From: JAVJUS01 sp040220455
GTDB lineage: Bacteria > Pseudomonadota > Alphaproteobacteria > DSM-16000 > Inquilinaceae
Direction of reading: 5' to 3'
Assembly (NCBI GenBank): GCA_040220455.1
Contig: JAVJUS010000080.1
Coordinates: 1-64,000 of the forward strand
Length of the DNA stretch: 64,000 nucleotides
Part shown: positions 41,284-49,005 of the stretch, piece after piece
Layout of the letters: every line of letters starts with the position of its first letter
Position numbering within the stretch: the stretch's first letter is position 1
Program-made: the position numbers and the translations under genes
Notes under the pieces: model-generated
Databases searched by the model: none
The model's input: only the letters and a program-made list of their open reading frames with translations
Told to the model about the DNA's origin: nothing

Positions 41284-41316
41284 GAAGAGGTTCATATTAC
41301 GATCGCGACCCCCGAA

Positions 41317-42309
41317 ATGTCCCCGCCATGCCCCGCCGGCCGTCTCGATGGCGAGCGCGACGCCCTGCTCGCCCCGATCCGGGGTCCGGACACCCGCCGC
41401 GACCTGCCGCAGGCCCTGTTCCGGCGCAACGGCGCGGCCTTTCTGGCCAAGACGGGCATCGCCCTCGGTCTTCTCGGGCTCTCCTGGGTGGTGGTCGCGG
41501 CGACCCCCGGGCCGGCCCTGACCGGGCTCGCCATCATCGTCGCCGGCATGATGATGGCCCATCTGGTCGAGCTGCAGCACGAGTGCCTGCACGGCCACGC
41601 GTTCGGCTCGCGCCGGCTCGACCGCTGGGCCGGCGTGGCGTGCGGGCTGTTCATGCTGTCCTCCCACAGCCACTACCGCTACGGCCATCTGCGCCACCAC
41701 GCCTATCTCGGAACGACGGCCAACGACGAGTTCTTCGACTACCGCTTCCAGGGGCTGAACAGTCCGCTCGGCTTCCTGCGCGGGATGTACGACATGGGGC
41801 GCTTCCCGAGGCTCGCGCGGGACATGGCGCTGTCGGTCGCCGGCCGGCCGCTTCCCGGCGTCGCGGTGCCGCGCGAGGCCGCGCGGATCCGGCAGGAATA
41901 CCGGCTCTATCTGGCCGTCTTGCTGGCAGCCGTTGCGGCGAGCCTGGCGCTGGGCTCCTGGTTCCTGGTGCTCGCCTGGCTGGTGCCGCTGGTCGCGGTC
42001 GCCGAGCCGGTCCATTTCCTGATCGAGATGCCGGAGCACTACGGCCTCGACACCCAGAACGAGGCGGACGTGCTGTCGAACACGCGGACCATCCGGGCGG
42101 GCGCCTTCGCCCGCTGGCTGACCAACGCCAACAACCTGCACACCGCGCATCACTACCATCAGGGCGTGCCGATGGCCGGCATCCGCCAGCTCGACGCCAT
42201 GATTTCGGATCGCGTCAGGATCGTCGAGCCGTCATATCCGGCCTTCTATCGCAAGGTAATTTCCGGCCGAATCAGTCACAATCCTGACGGGAGCTGCATG
42301 ACGCGATAG
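41317..42309 (+). CDS. Membrane fatty-acid-desaturase-like protein, rhizobitoxine-desaturase type
   Basis: 330 residues from ATG 41317. Histidine boxes of membrane di-iron desaturases: HECLH at 88-92 (with H94), HLRHH at 124-128 and HTAHH at 275-279, plus about four hydrophobic segments (46-80, about 105-115, 197-230). The layout matches the cd03510-like group that includes RtxC, which makes the vinyl bond of rhizobitoxine; acting on a fatty acid is the alternative. The frame is open far upstream (to 40906), so a longer N-terminus cannot be excluded. Located between an amino-acid-type decarboxylase and a DMT transporter, hinting at an amine or amino-acid product. Confidence 0.8.
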   Translation: MSPPCPAGRLDGERDALLAPIRGPDTRRDLPQALFRRNGAAFLAKTGIALGLLGLSWVVVAATPGPALTGLAIIVAGMMMAHLVELQHECLHGHAFGSRRLDRWAGVACGLFMLSSHSHYRYGHLRHHAYLGTTANDEFFDYRFQGLNSPLGFLRGMYDMGRFPRLARDMALSVAGRPLPGVAVPREAARIRQEYRLYLAVLLAAVAASLALGSWFLVLAWLVPLVAVAEPVHFLIEMPEHYGLDTQNEADVLSNTRTIRAGAFARWLTNANNLHTAHHYHQGVPMAGIRQLDAMISDRVRIVEPSYPAFYRKVISGRISHNPDGSCMTR

Positions 42310-42364
42310 CCGCGCGAAACGGCGCGAGCCGTCGCGGGAACCGGGACCGGAACCGACTCGGGCG

Positions 42365-43312
42365 ATGACGACCGACGCGATCGATACCATGACGGCGAGT
42401 GAGAAGGCGCCGGCCCCCGGAGCCGAGCGGCCGGCGCTGCGAGCGCTGGGGCCGCTGCGCACGGGCGGGGCCATCGCCTTCACGGTGATGCTGTGGGCGT
42501 CGGCCTTCGTCGGCGTGCGCGGGACGGTGACGGTGTTTCCGCCCGGCGAGCTCGCGCTGCTGCGCTTTCTCGTGGCTTCGGCCGCGCTTGTCCTGGTCGC
42601 TGCGGCGACCCGGATGGCGCTGCCGGCCTGGCGTGACTGGCCCTATCTCGGGCTCGTCGGCCTGTTCGGGGTGACGGCCTACAACCTGGGCCTGAACTTC
42701 GGCTCCACGGTGATGGAGGCCGGGGCGGCGGCCTTCCTCGTCAATACGGTGCCGATCTGGACCGCGCTGATCGCCGCGGCCGTGCTGGGGGAGCGCCTGC
42801 GCCCCCTCGGCTGGGCCGGCATCGCCGTCGCCTTCGCCGGCTCCATGGCGATCCTGCTGGGCGCCGGGCGCAGCCTGTCGCTCCAGCCTGCGGCGCTCGC
42901 GGTCCTGGGGGCGGCCGTGGCCCAGGCGCTCTACTTCATCCTGCAGAAGCCGGTGCTGCGCCGCTACACGCCGCTCCAGGTGGTCTGCGTGTCGACCTGG
43001 ATCGGCACCGCCGCGATGGTCCCGGCCGGGCTCGGCCTGCCGACGACCTTGGCGGAGGCGCCGCCGGTGGCGACGGCGGTCGTGGTCTATCTGGGCCTCA
43101 TGCCGGGCGCGGTCGCCTTCCTGCTGTGGTCCTACGTGCTCGCGCGCGTGCCGGCTGGTCGGGCGTCGAGCTTCCTCTACCTCGTCCCGCCGACGGCCGT
43201 CGCGATCGGCTGGGTCGCGTTGGCCGAGGTGCCGGCACCCCTGGCGCTGGCCGGCGGGGCCGCCGCCCTGGGCGGCGTGATTCTGGTCAACACCAAGGGG
43301 CGGCGGGCCTGA
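42365..43312 (+). CDS. EamA/DMT-family transporter
   Basis: 315 residues. Ten predicted membrane segments in two EamA halves, with TVMLWASAFVGVRGTVTVFPPGELALLRFL-type start (ASAFVG, LALLRFL) and the second half QALYFILQKPVLRRYTPLQVV. RhaT/EamA transporters often export amino acids or amines. It begins 55 bp after the desaturase and in the same direction, so it may export the product of the decarboxylase-desaturase pair (inference). It converges on the acyl-CoA synthetase gene 16 bp downstream. Confidence 0.85.
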   Translation: MTTDAIDTMTASEKAPAPGAERPALRALGPLRTGGAIAFTVMLWASAFVGVRGTVTVFPPGELALLRFLVASAALVLVAAATRMALPAWRDWPYLGLVGLFGVTAYNLGLNFGSTVMEAGAAAFLVNTVPIWTALIAAAVLGERLRPLGWAGIAVAFAGSMAILLGAGRSLSLQPAALAVLGAAVAQALYFILQKPVLRRYTPLQVVCVSTWIGTAAMVPAGLGLPTTLAEAPPVATAVVVYLGLMPGAVAFLLWSYVLARVPAGRASSFLYLVPPTAVAIGWVALAEVPAPLALAGGAAALGGVILVNTKGRRA

Positions 43313-43328
43313 CCCGGCCGCCCGTCGG

Positions 43329-44990
43329 TCACAGCGCCTTCGCCGCCTCGCGCAGCTCGAATTTCTGGATCTTGCCGGTCGAGGTCTTGGGCAGGTCGCG
43401 GAAGACGACCGTCTTCGGGCACTTGTAGTGGGCGAGGTGCTCCCGGCAGAAGGCGATCAGTTCGGCCTCCGTCGCCTCGGCGCCGGGGCGCAGGGTGACG
43501 AAGGCGCACGGCGTCTCGCCCCATTTCTCGTCGGGCCGCGCGACCACGGCCGCCTCCAGCACTGCCGGATGGCGATAGAGCGCGTTCTCCACCTCGATCG
43601 TCGAGATGTTCTCGCCGCCGGAGATGATGATGTCCTTCGAGCGGTCCTTGAGCTCGATATAGCCGTCCGGATGGACGACGCCGAGATCGCCGGAATGGAA
43701 CCAGCCGCCGGCGAAGGCCTCCTGCGTCGCCGTCGGATTCTTGAGATAGCCCTTCATCGTGATGTTGCCGCGGCGCAGGACCTCGCCCATCGTCACGCCG
43801 TCGGCGGGTACGGGCTCCAGCGTCTTCGGGTCGGCGACGGTGACCGCCTCCTGCACCGGGTAGGTCACGCCCTGCCGCGCCAGCTTGGCCGCCCGGTCGG
43901 CCGGGGCCAGGTCGTCCCACTCCGTCTTCCAGGCGCAGACCACGTCCGGGCCGTAGACCTCCGTAAGGCCGTAGACATGGGTGACGTCGAAGCCCTCGGC
44001 CGTGATCTTCTCCAGCACGCTCGCCGGCGGCGGCGAGGCGGCGGTCATGAAGGCGACCCGGCGGGGCAGGGGTCGGCGCTCGTCCGCGGGCGCGTTGACG
44101 ATCAGGCTCATGACGATCGGCGCGCCGCACATGTGGGTGACGCCGTGGTCGGCGATGGCGTCGAAGATCGGCTTGGCCGCCACCTTGCGCAGGCAGACAT
44201 GGGTGCCCGCCATCGCGGTGACCGTCCAGGGAAAGCACCAGCCGTTGCAGTGGAACATCGGCAGGGTCCAGAGATAGACCGGGTGATGCGGCAGCGCCCA
44301 GGTCAGGATCTCGCCGACGGCGTTCAGATAGGCGCCGCGGTGATGGTAGACGACGCCCTTGGGGTTGCCCGTCGTCCCCGAGGTGTAGTTGAGCGAGATC
44401 GCGTCCCACTCGTCGCCCGGCATCGGCCAGTCGAACGCCGGGTCGCCCTCGGCCAGCAGGTCCTCGTAGGTCATGTCGCCCAGCCGCCGGCCGACCGGGC
44501 CGTCGGGCCCGCCCTGCGGGTCCTCGATGTCGACGACGAGGGGCGGGTCCTCCATCCTCACCAGCGCGGCCGCCACCACCTCGGCGAACTCCGTGTCGGT
44601 GATCAGGACCTTGGCCTCGCCATGGTCGAGGATGAAGGCGATGGTCTCCGCGTCGAGCCGCGTGTTGAGCGCGTTGAGCACGCCGCCCGCCATCGGCACG
44701 CCGAAATGCGCCTCCATGAGCTCCGGCACGTTCGGCGCCATGACGGCGACCGTGTCGTTCTTGGCCACGCCCCGTCCGGCGAGCGCGGAGGCGAGTCGCA
44801 CGCAGCGGTCGTGGGTCTCTGCCCAGGTGCGGGTCAGCCGGCCGTGGATGACGGCCGTGCGCTCGGGAAACACCGCCGCCGTGCGCCGCAGGAAGGACAG
44901 CGGCGTCAGCGGGACGTGGTTGGCGGGGGTCCTGGGCAGGTCGGTATCGAAGATCGACGGGGCGTCGGGGCGTCCGGGGGTGGCGCTCAC
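43329..44990 (-). CDS. Acyl-CoA synthetase (AMP-forming, medium-chain or methylthiopropionate type)
   Basis: 553 residues from GTG 44990 with AGGAGG upstream. ANL fold: P-loop NYTSGTTGNPKGVVYHH at about 190-206, the AMP motif VYGLTEVYGPDV, hinge DLGVVHPDGYIELKDRSKD and C-terminal Lys in STGKIQKFELR. It makes an acyl-adenylate then an acyl-CoA. The sequence resembles the DmdB/medium-chain ligase group rather than long-chain FadD. It is alone on its strand and divergent from a propionyl-CoA synthetase-like gene with 227 bp between. Confidence 0.88.
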   Translation of the reverse strand: MSATPGRPDAPSIFDTDLPRTPANHVPLTPLSFLRRTAAVFPERTAVIHGRLTRTWAETHDRCVRLASALAGRGVAKNDTVAVMAPNVPELMEAHFGVPMAGGVLNALNTRLDAETIAFILDHGEAKVLITDTEFAEVVAAALVRMEDPPLVVDIEDPQGGPDGPVGRRLGDMTYEDLLAEGDPAFDWPMPGDEWDAISLNYTSGTTGNPKGVVYHHRGAYLNAVGEILTWALPHHPVYLWTLPMFHCNGWCFPWTVTAMAGTHVCLRKVAAKPIFDAIADHGVTHMCGAPIVMSLIVNAPADERRPLPRRVAFMTAASPPPASVLEKITAEGFDVTHVYGLTEVYGPDVVCAWKTEWDDLAPADRAAKLARQGVTYPVQEAVTVADPKTLEPVPADGVTMGEVLRRGNITMKGYLKNPTATQEAFAGGWFHSGDLGVVHPDGYIELKDRSKDIIISGGENISTIEVENALYRHPAVLEAAVVARPDEKWGETPCAFVTLRPGAEATEAELIAFCREHLAHYKCPKTVVFRDLPKTSTGKIQKFELREAAKAL

Positions 44991-45217
44991 GTCAACGACC
45001 TCCTGGAATGGCGCATTATTCTTGTGTGAGGAGGCGGATGCTAGCAGAGGCCGCGCCCGCGACCCAAGCGGTCGCGCCCGCGCCCTCACCGCCTGATCCA
45101 TCTCAATGACCGGCGGTGTCGCGTCGTGTTCTGGCCAGGGGGCCGAACGGTTTGCCGACCGCACCCGGGCGGGGCACACTCGACGGCAAGAAGGAACACG
45201 AGGGAGGATCGCCGACC

Positions 45218-47116
45218 ATGAGCCGCTATGCCGAGATGCACCGTCGGTCGCTCGAGGATCCGGAGGGCTTCTGGGGCCAGGCGGCCGAGGCGGTCGACTG
45301 GGACCGGCGCTGGGACCGCGTGCTCGACGACAGCGAGGCGCCGTTCTATCGCTGGTTTTCGGGCGGCCGGCTCAACACCTGCTGGAACGCGCTCGACCGC
45401 CACGTCGCGGCCGGCCACGGCGACCGGCTGGCGTTGATTTACGACAGCCCGATTACCGGCACGCTGGCGCGTTACACTTATGCCGAGCTGACCGACGCGA
45501 CCGCCCGGCTGGCCGGCGCCCTGAAGGCGCGGGGCATCAAGGCGGGCGACCGGGTCATCATCTACATGCCGATGATTCCGGAGGCGGTGATGGCCATGCT
45601 CGCCGTCGCCCGGCTGGGCGCCATCCACTCGGTCGTCTTCGGCGGCTTCGCCCCGCACGAACTCGCCACCCGGATCGACGATGCCAGGCCCGACGCCATC
45701 CTGTCGGCGTCCTGCGGGCTGGAGCCGGGGCGGGTCGTCGCCTACAAGCCGATGCTCGACCAGGCGATCGCCGAAGCGACCCACAAGCCGCGCTTCTGCC
45801 TGGTCTTCCAGCGTCCCCAGGCGACGGCGGAGCTGGCGCCGGAGCGCGACGCCGACTGGGCCGAGGCCGTGGCGGCGGCCGAGCCGGCGGACTGCGTGCC
45901 CGTCGCCGCGACCGATCCGCTCTACATCCTCTATACCTCCGGCACGACGGGCCAGCCCAAGGGCATCGTGCGCGACAACGGCGGCCACGCGGTCGCCCTG
46001 ACCTGGACGATGAAGCATCTCTACGACATCGCGCCGGGGGAGGTGTTCTGGACCGCGTCGGATGTCGGCTGGGTGGTCGGGCACTCCTATATCGTCTACG
46101 GCCCGCTGCTGCATGGCGCGACGACGATCGTGTTCGAGGGCAAGCCCGTGGGCACGCCGGATGCCGGCGTCTTCTGGCGGGTCATCGAGCAGCACCGCGT
46201 CGCCGGCCTGTTCACCGCGCCGACCGCCTTCCGGGCGATCAAGAAGGAGGATCCGGACGCCGCCTTCATGGCGCGCCACGACCTGTCGACCCTGCGGGCG
46301 CTGTTCCTGGCCGGCGAGCGCTCGGACCCGGCCACCATCCAATGGGCCGAGCGGCACCTGAAAGTGCCGGTGATCGACCACTGGTGGCAGACGGAGACGG
46401 GCTGGGCGATCGCCGGCAATCCGAAGGGGGTCGAGCTGTTCCCGGTGAAATACGGCTCCGCGACCAAGGCGATGCCGGGCTGGGACGTGCGCGCGCTCGA
46501 CCCGGAGGGCAAGGAGATCCCGCCCGGCGATGTCGGCGCCCTGGTCTGCCGGCTGCCCATGCCGCCGGGCACGGCGCCCACCCTGTGGCAGGCCGCCGAC
46601 CGCTTCCGGCAGGCCTATCTCGCGGACTTCCCCGGCTTCTACAAGACCGGCGACGCCGGCTTCATCGACGAGGACGGCTATGTCCACGTCATGACCCGGG
46701 TCGACGACGTCATCAACGTCGCCGGCCACCGCCTGTCCACCGGCGCGATCGAGGAGGTCCTGGCCGGCCATCCGGACGTGGCCGAATGCGCCGTCGTGGG
46801 CGTGGCCGACGATCTGAAAGGCATGGTCCCGTTCGGATTCCTGGTTCTCAAGGCCGGGGTCGACCGCCCGGATGCGGAGATCGTCGCCGAGACCGTGGCC
46901 CGGGTGCGCGACCAGATCGGCCCGGTCGCCGTCTTCAAGCAGGCCGTCATTGTCGACCGCCTGCCCAAGACCCGATCCGGCAAGATCCTGCGCGGGACGA
47001 TGAAGAAGATCGCCGACGGGGAGACCTACAAGGCGCCGGCCACGATCGACGATCCGGCGATCCTCGAAGAGATCCGCGAAGCGCTCGGCCGGGCGGGCGC
47101 CTTGCGCGCGTCGTGA
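45218..47116 (+). CDS. prpE: Propionate--CoA ligase
   Basis: 632 residues, usual for PrpE. Acetyl-CoA-synthetase-type ANL enzyme: ACAS N-terminal domain, P-loop YTSGTTGQPKG (239-249), WWQTETGW and YKTGDAGFIDEDGY motifs, and catalytic Lys589 in RSGKILRG, a known acetylation target. The GNPKGVELFPVKYGSATKAMPGW stretch is typical of propionyl-CoA ligases. GGAGGAT precedes ATG 45218. No prpBCD genes are adjacent. Two small-RNA candidates follow downstream, the first about 110 bp past the stop. Confidence 0.92.
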   Translation: MSRYAEMHRRSLEDPEGFWGQAAEAVDWDRRWDRVLDDSEAPFYRWFSGGRLNTCWNALDRHVAAGHGDRLALIYDSPITGTLARYTYAELTDATARLAGALKARGIKAGDRVIIYMPMIPEAVMAMLAVARLGAIHSVVFGGFAPHELATRIDDARPDAILSASCGLEPGRVVAYKPMLDQAIAEATHKPRFCLVFQRPQATAELAPERDADWAEAVAAAEPADCVPVAATDPLYILYTSGTTGQPKGIVRDNGGHAVALTWTMKHLYDIAPGEVFWTASDVGWVVGHSYIVYGPLLHGATTIVFEGKPVGTPDAGVFWRVIEQHRVAGLFTAPTAFRAIKKEDPDAAFMARHDLSTLRALFLAGERSDPATIQWAERHLKVPVIDHWWQTETGWAIAGNPKGVELFPVKYGSATKAMPGWDVRALDPEGKEIPPGDVGALVCRLPMPPGTAPTLWQAADRFRQAYLADFPGFYKTGDAGFIDEDGYVHVMTRVDDVINVAGHRLSTGAIEEVLAGHPDVAECAVVGVADDLKGMVPFGFLVLKAGVDRPDAEIVAETVARVRDQIGPVAVFKQAVIVDRLPKTRSGKILRGTMKKIADGETYKAPATIDDPAILEEIREALGRAGALRAS

Positions 47117-47228
47117 CCACGGGCGGCATGGAAAGTCGGTTCCCGGGATCGACTTGGCTGCGACCGGGTGTCGCGAAATCGCCGCAAATCGGTCTTGCGA
47201 TCGGCGCTTTGACGTTTACCCTTGTTTA

Positions 47229-47349
47229 AGAGAAGGGCGCTATCGTCGTTCTTGTCGATGATGCTTCCGTTTCGCTCATCGACTGTTCCGATCCTTGTTG
47301 ATGCCTCCCTGTTGAGCCTGAGCCGTCCGGTCCCGGACGGCTCTTTTTT
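47229..47349 (+). ncRNA. Candidate trans-acting small RNA
   Basis: About 120 nt, 5' end estimated from TTGCGA (47195-47200) and TACCCT (47217-47222). The 5' stem GTCGATGA (47254-47261) pairs with TCATCGAC (47276-47283). A single-stranded stretch holding CCTCCC (47304-47309), able to pair with Shine-Dalgarno sequences, separates it from a strong terminator. This is the layout of Hfq-dependent AbcR/alpha-r sRNAs. No homologue can be named from the sequence. Confidence 0.55.
47320..47349 (+). terminator. Rho-independent terminator of sRNA 1
   Basis: GAGCCGTCCG pairs perfectly with CGGACGGCTC around a 4-nt loop and is followed by six T. One of the strongest intrinsic terminators in the window. 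Confidence 0.85.
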
Positions 47350-47452
47350 GTCGCGGCCCTTGTCGTTTCGGCGACGGATTAAACCTCTGGTTTGATTGTG
47401 TTTTGGCGACAACGGCCTTGACGGCGGCTGCGGGGGGCCATACTGTCGTGCC

Positions 47453-47521
47453 ACGCTCGGGTTGAACGGGTGAGGCATCAAGAAAAAGCGAGAGGGCCGA
47501 CGACCGTTGGCCCTCTTTTTT
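47453..47521 (+). ncRNA. Candidate short RNA 2
   Basis: About 70 nt, 5' end estimated from TTGACG (47418-47423) and TACTGT (47441-47446), 17 bp apart. It would be an A-rich leader (AAGAAAAAGCG) ending in a terminator hairpin. It could also be only the terminator of a longer transcript or a bidirectional one. Confidence 0.35.
47491..47521 (+). terminator. Intrinsic terminator, possibly bidirectional
   Basis: AGAGGGCC pairs with GGCCCTCT (47509-47516), extended by inner pairs, followed by six T; an A-run on the left (47482-47487) could also serve minus-strand transcripts. Confidence 0.8.
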
Positions 47522-47705
47522 CGTGCCGTCTGTCAGGCCGACGTCCTGGATTTCCGTGACTTTTGTCGGACGAATGCTTGGCGATGCGGGGATGATCCCG
47601 GCGCGGGATCGCCGCAACGTGGCCCGGCACGCGGTGCGTCGCGCCGATCTCTCTCGACCTCTGCCGTCCCCTATCGACCGCTCCGCCGCTCCCGCGCTCT
47701 GACGA

Positions 47706-47735
47706 CAAAAGGCCCCCGCCGGTGGGGCGGAGGCC
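47706..47735 (-). terminator. Terminator downstream of hsp20
   Basis: On the minus strand GGCCTCCGCC pairs with GGCGGGGGCC around a 5-nt loop, followed by TTTTG. It lies 68 bp past the hsp20 stop. Confidence 0.75.
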
Positions 47736-47802
47736 CGTCGTCAAGTGAGGAAGCGCGGGTCGACCCCGCGCTCCCGGTCATGTCATGCACGTCAGGGCGG
47801 TG

Positions 47803-48267
47803 TCAGGCCGCCTTTTCGTGCTCCAGCGCCTTGGCGCCGTCGGCCCGGCCGTTGATCGCGATGGTGCGCGGCTTCAGCGCCTCGGGCACCTCGCGCTTCA
47901 GCTCGATGAACAGCAGGCCGTTCTTCAGCTCCGCGCCCTGGACATTGACGTAGTCCGCGAGCTGGAACCGGCGCTCGAAGGCGCGACCGGCGATGCCGCG
48001 ATGCAGGTAGGTCACGCCGTCCTCGTCCTGGCGGGCGCGGCCCTTGATCACCACGGTGTTCTCGTTGGACACGATCTCCAGGTCGTCCTCGCCGAACCCG
48101 GCGACGGCCATGACGATCCGGTAGGTGTCCTCACCGGTCTTCTCGATATTGTAGGGCGGATAGCCCACCGCGTTCTCGTCCGCGTTCAGCGCCGCGTCGA
48201 GGACGCGGCTCATCCGGTCGAAACCGACCGTGGAACGGAACAGCGGGGACAGGTCATAGGTTCGCAT
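47803..48267 (-). CDS. Small heat-shock protein (Hsp20/IbpA family)
   Basis: 154 residues. Alpha-crystallin domain with N-terminal DLSPLFRSTVGFDRMSRVLDAAL, YPPYNIEKTGEDTYRIVMAVAGF, and the C-terminal GLLFIELKREVPE with IAING (I-x-I type motif PRTIAING). It is an ATP-independent chaperone holding unfolding proteins. ATG 48267 is next to a GGAGGG sequence that pairs with upstream bases, so translation may be temperature-controlled (see the hairpin at 48269-48291). Divergent from the rcdA-like gene. Confidence 0.92.
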   Translation of the reverse strand: MRTYDLSPLFRSTVGFDRMSRVLDAALNADENAVGYPPYNIEKTGEDTYRIVMAVAGFGEDDLEIVSNENTVVIKGRARQDEDGVTYLHRGIAGRAFERRFQLADYVNVQGAELKNGLLFIELKREVPEALKPRTIAINGRADGAKALEHEKAA

Positions 48268-48268
48268 C

Positions 48269-48291
48269 GATACCCTCCGTCGAGCGATATC
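48269..48291 (-). promoter_or_regulatory. Possible RNA thermometer over the hsp20 ribosome site
   Basis: In the transcript GATATCGCTC is followed by a short loop GACG and GAGGGTATC, giving an imperfect hairpin (GATA/TATC and CTC/GAG with unpaired bases between) that hides the Shine-Dalgarno sequence directly before the ATG. Such weak hairpins with a UCGCUC segment resemble ROSE-like elements of alphaproteobacterial sHSP genes. Function is inferred from shape only. Confidence 0.5.
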
Positions 48292-48552
48292 CGTGTGGTG
48301 GAACATGCCGTCGGGCCATGCTCCGGCTTCGCGTCGCGGCGGCCCCGATCCACGGCGACCGCCAGGCCGATGAGGTGGGCAGGCTCCGCCCACGCTTCAA
48401 GAGGGTGGAACCGCGCCGACCGGTCTATGCCGGAGGGGGAACGCGCCTGCCTCCTCGGGGTGGAGAGGCGGCCGCTCCATGATGTGTTAACGTCTCGGCC
48501 CCAAGCTTGCGGGCAACCGTTCGCGCACCACACCGGCTCGGGAGGCGACGGC

Positions 48553-48963
48553 GTGACCGAGATCCTGGGCGGCACGGCGTTCTTCGACAGAACCTACGAC
48601 GAGGCGATCGCGCTTCTGCACGAGGCGCGGAACTACATCGCCTTCCAGGAGCCGCGCGACGTCCAGGACTTCGATTCCGACGCCCGCCTGCTCGTCAGCC
48701 AGGAGACGCTGCGCATCACCTGCCGGATGACCCAGGTCATGGCCTGGCTGTTCGGACAGCGCGCCGTCCATCGCGGGGAGATCACCCGGGCCGAGGCGCT
48801 GCACCCCGACTACGCGGTCGGCGGCCAGGCGGTCTGCCTCGACGACGCCCATGCGCGCGACCCGCGCCTGCCGCCGGCGGTCGCCGATCTGCTCGACCGG
48901 AGCCATCGCCTCTACGAGCGTGTCGTCCGGCTCGACCGGCAGATCCGCGAGACCGCGGCCTGA
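48553..48963 (+). CDS. rcdA: DUF1465 / RcdA-like cell-cycle adaptor
   Basis: 136 residues from GTG 48553 preceded by GGGAGGCGAC. It matches the DUF1465 family (RcdA): FDRTYDEAIALLHEARNYI, ARLLVSQETLRITCRMTQVMAWLFGQRAV and LPPAVADLLDRSHRLYERVVRLD. In Caulobacter RcdA brings CtrA to ClpXP with CpdR and PopA; a similar adaptor role in protein degradation is the likely function, not proven here. It is divergent from hsp20 across 285 bp and convergent with the patatin gene. Confidence 0.88.
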   Translation: MTEILGGTAFFDRTYDEAIALLHEARNYIAFQEPRDVQDFDSDARLLVSQETLRITCRMTQVMAWLFGQRAVHRGEITRAEALHPDYAVGGQAVCLDDAHARDPRLPPAVADLLDRSHRLYERVVRLDRQIRETAA

Positions 48964-49005
48964 GCCGTCGGGCCCCGGCCAGCGCGGGCGCGGGCGCGGC
49001 GTCGG

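Larger units (their letters stand above)
47117..47802. other. Long intergenic region with RNA signals
   Basis: 686 bp between prpE and hsp20. It contains two hairpin-plus-T-run terminators on the plus strand (47320-47349 and 47491-47521), one on the minus strand (47706-47735), and promoter-like hexamers. I find no protein-coding frame with support. Confidence 0.7.

Noticed and set aside
47117..47802. tRNA or 6S RNA gene in the long gap
   Set aside because: No cloverleaf or T-loop consensus and no 6S-like open bubble; only hairpins with T-runs.
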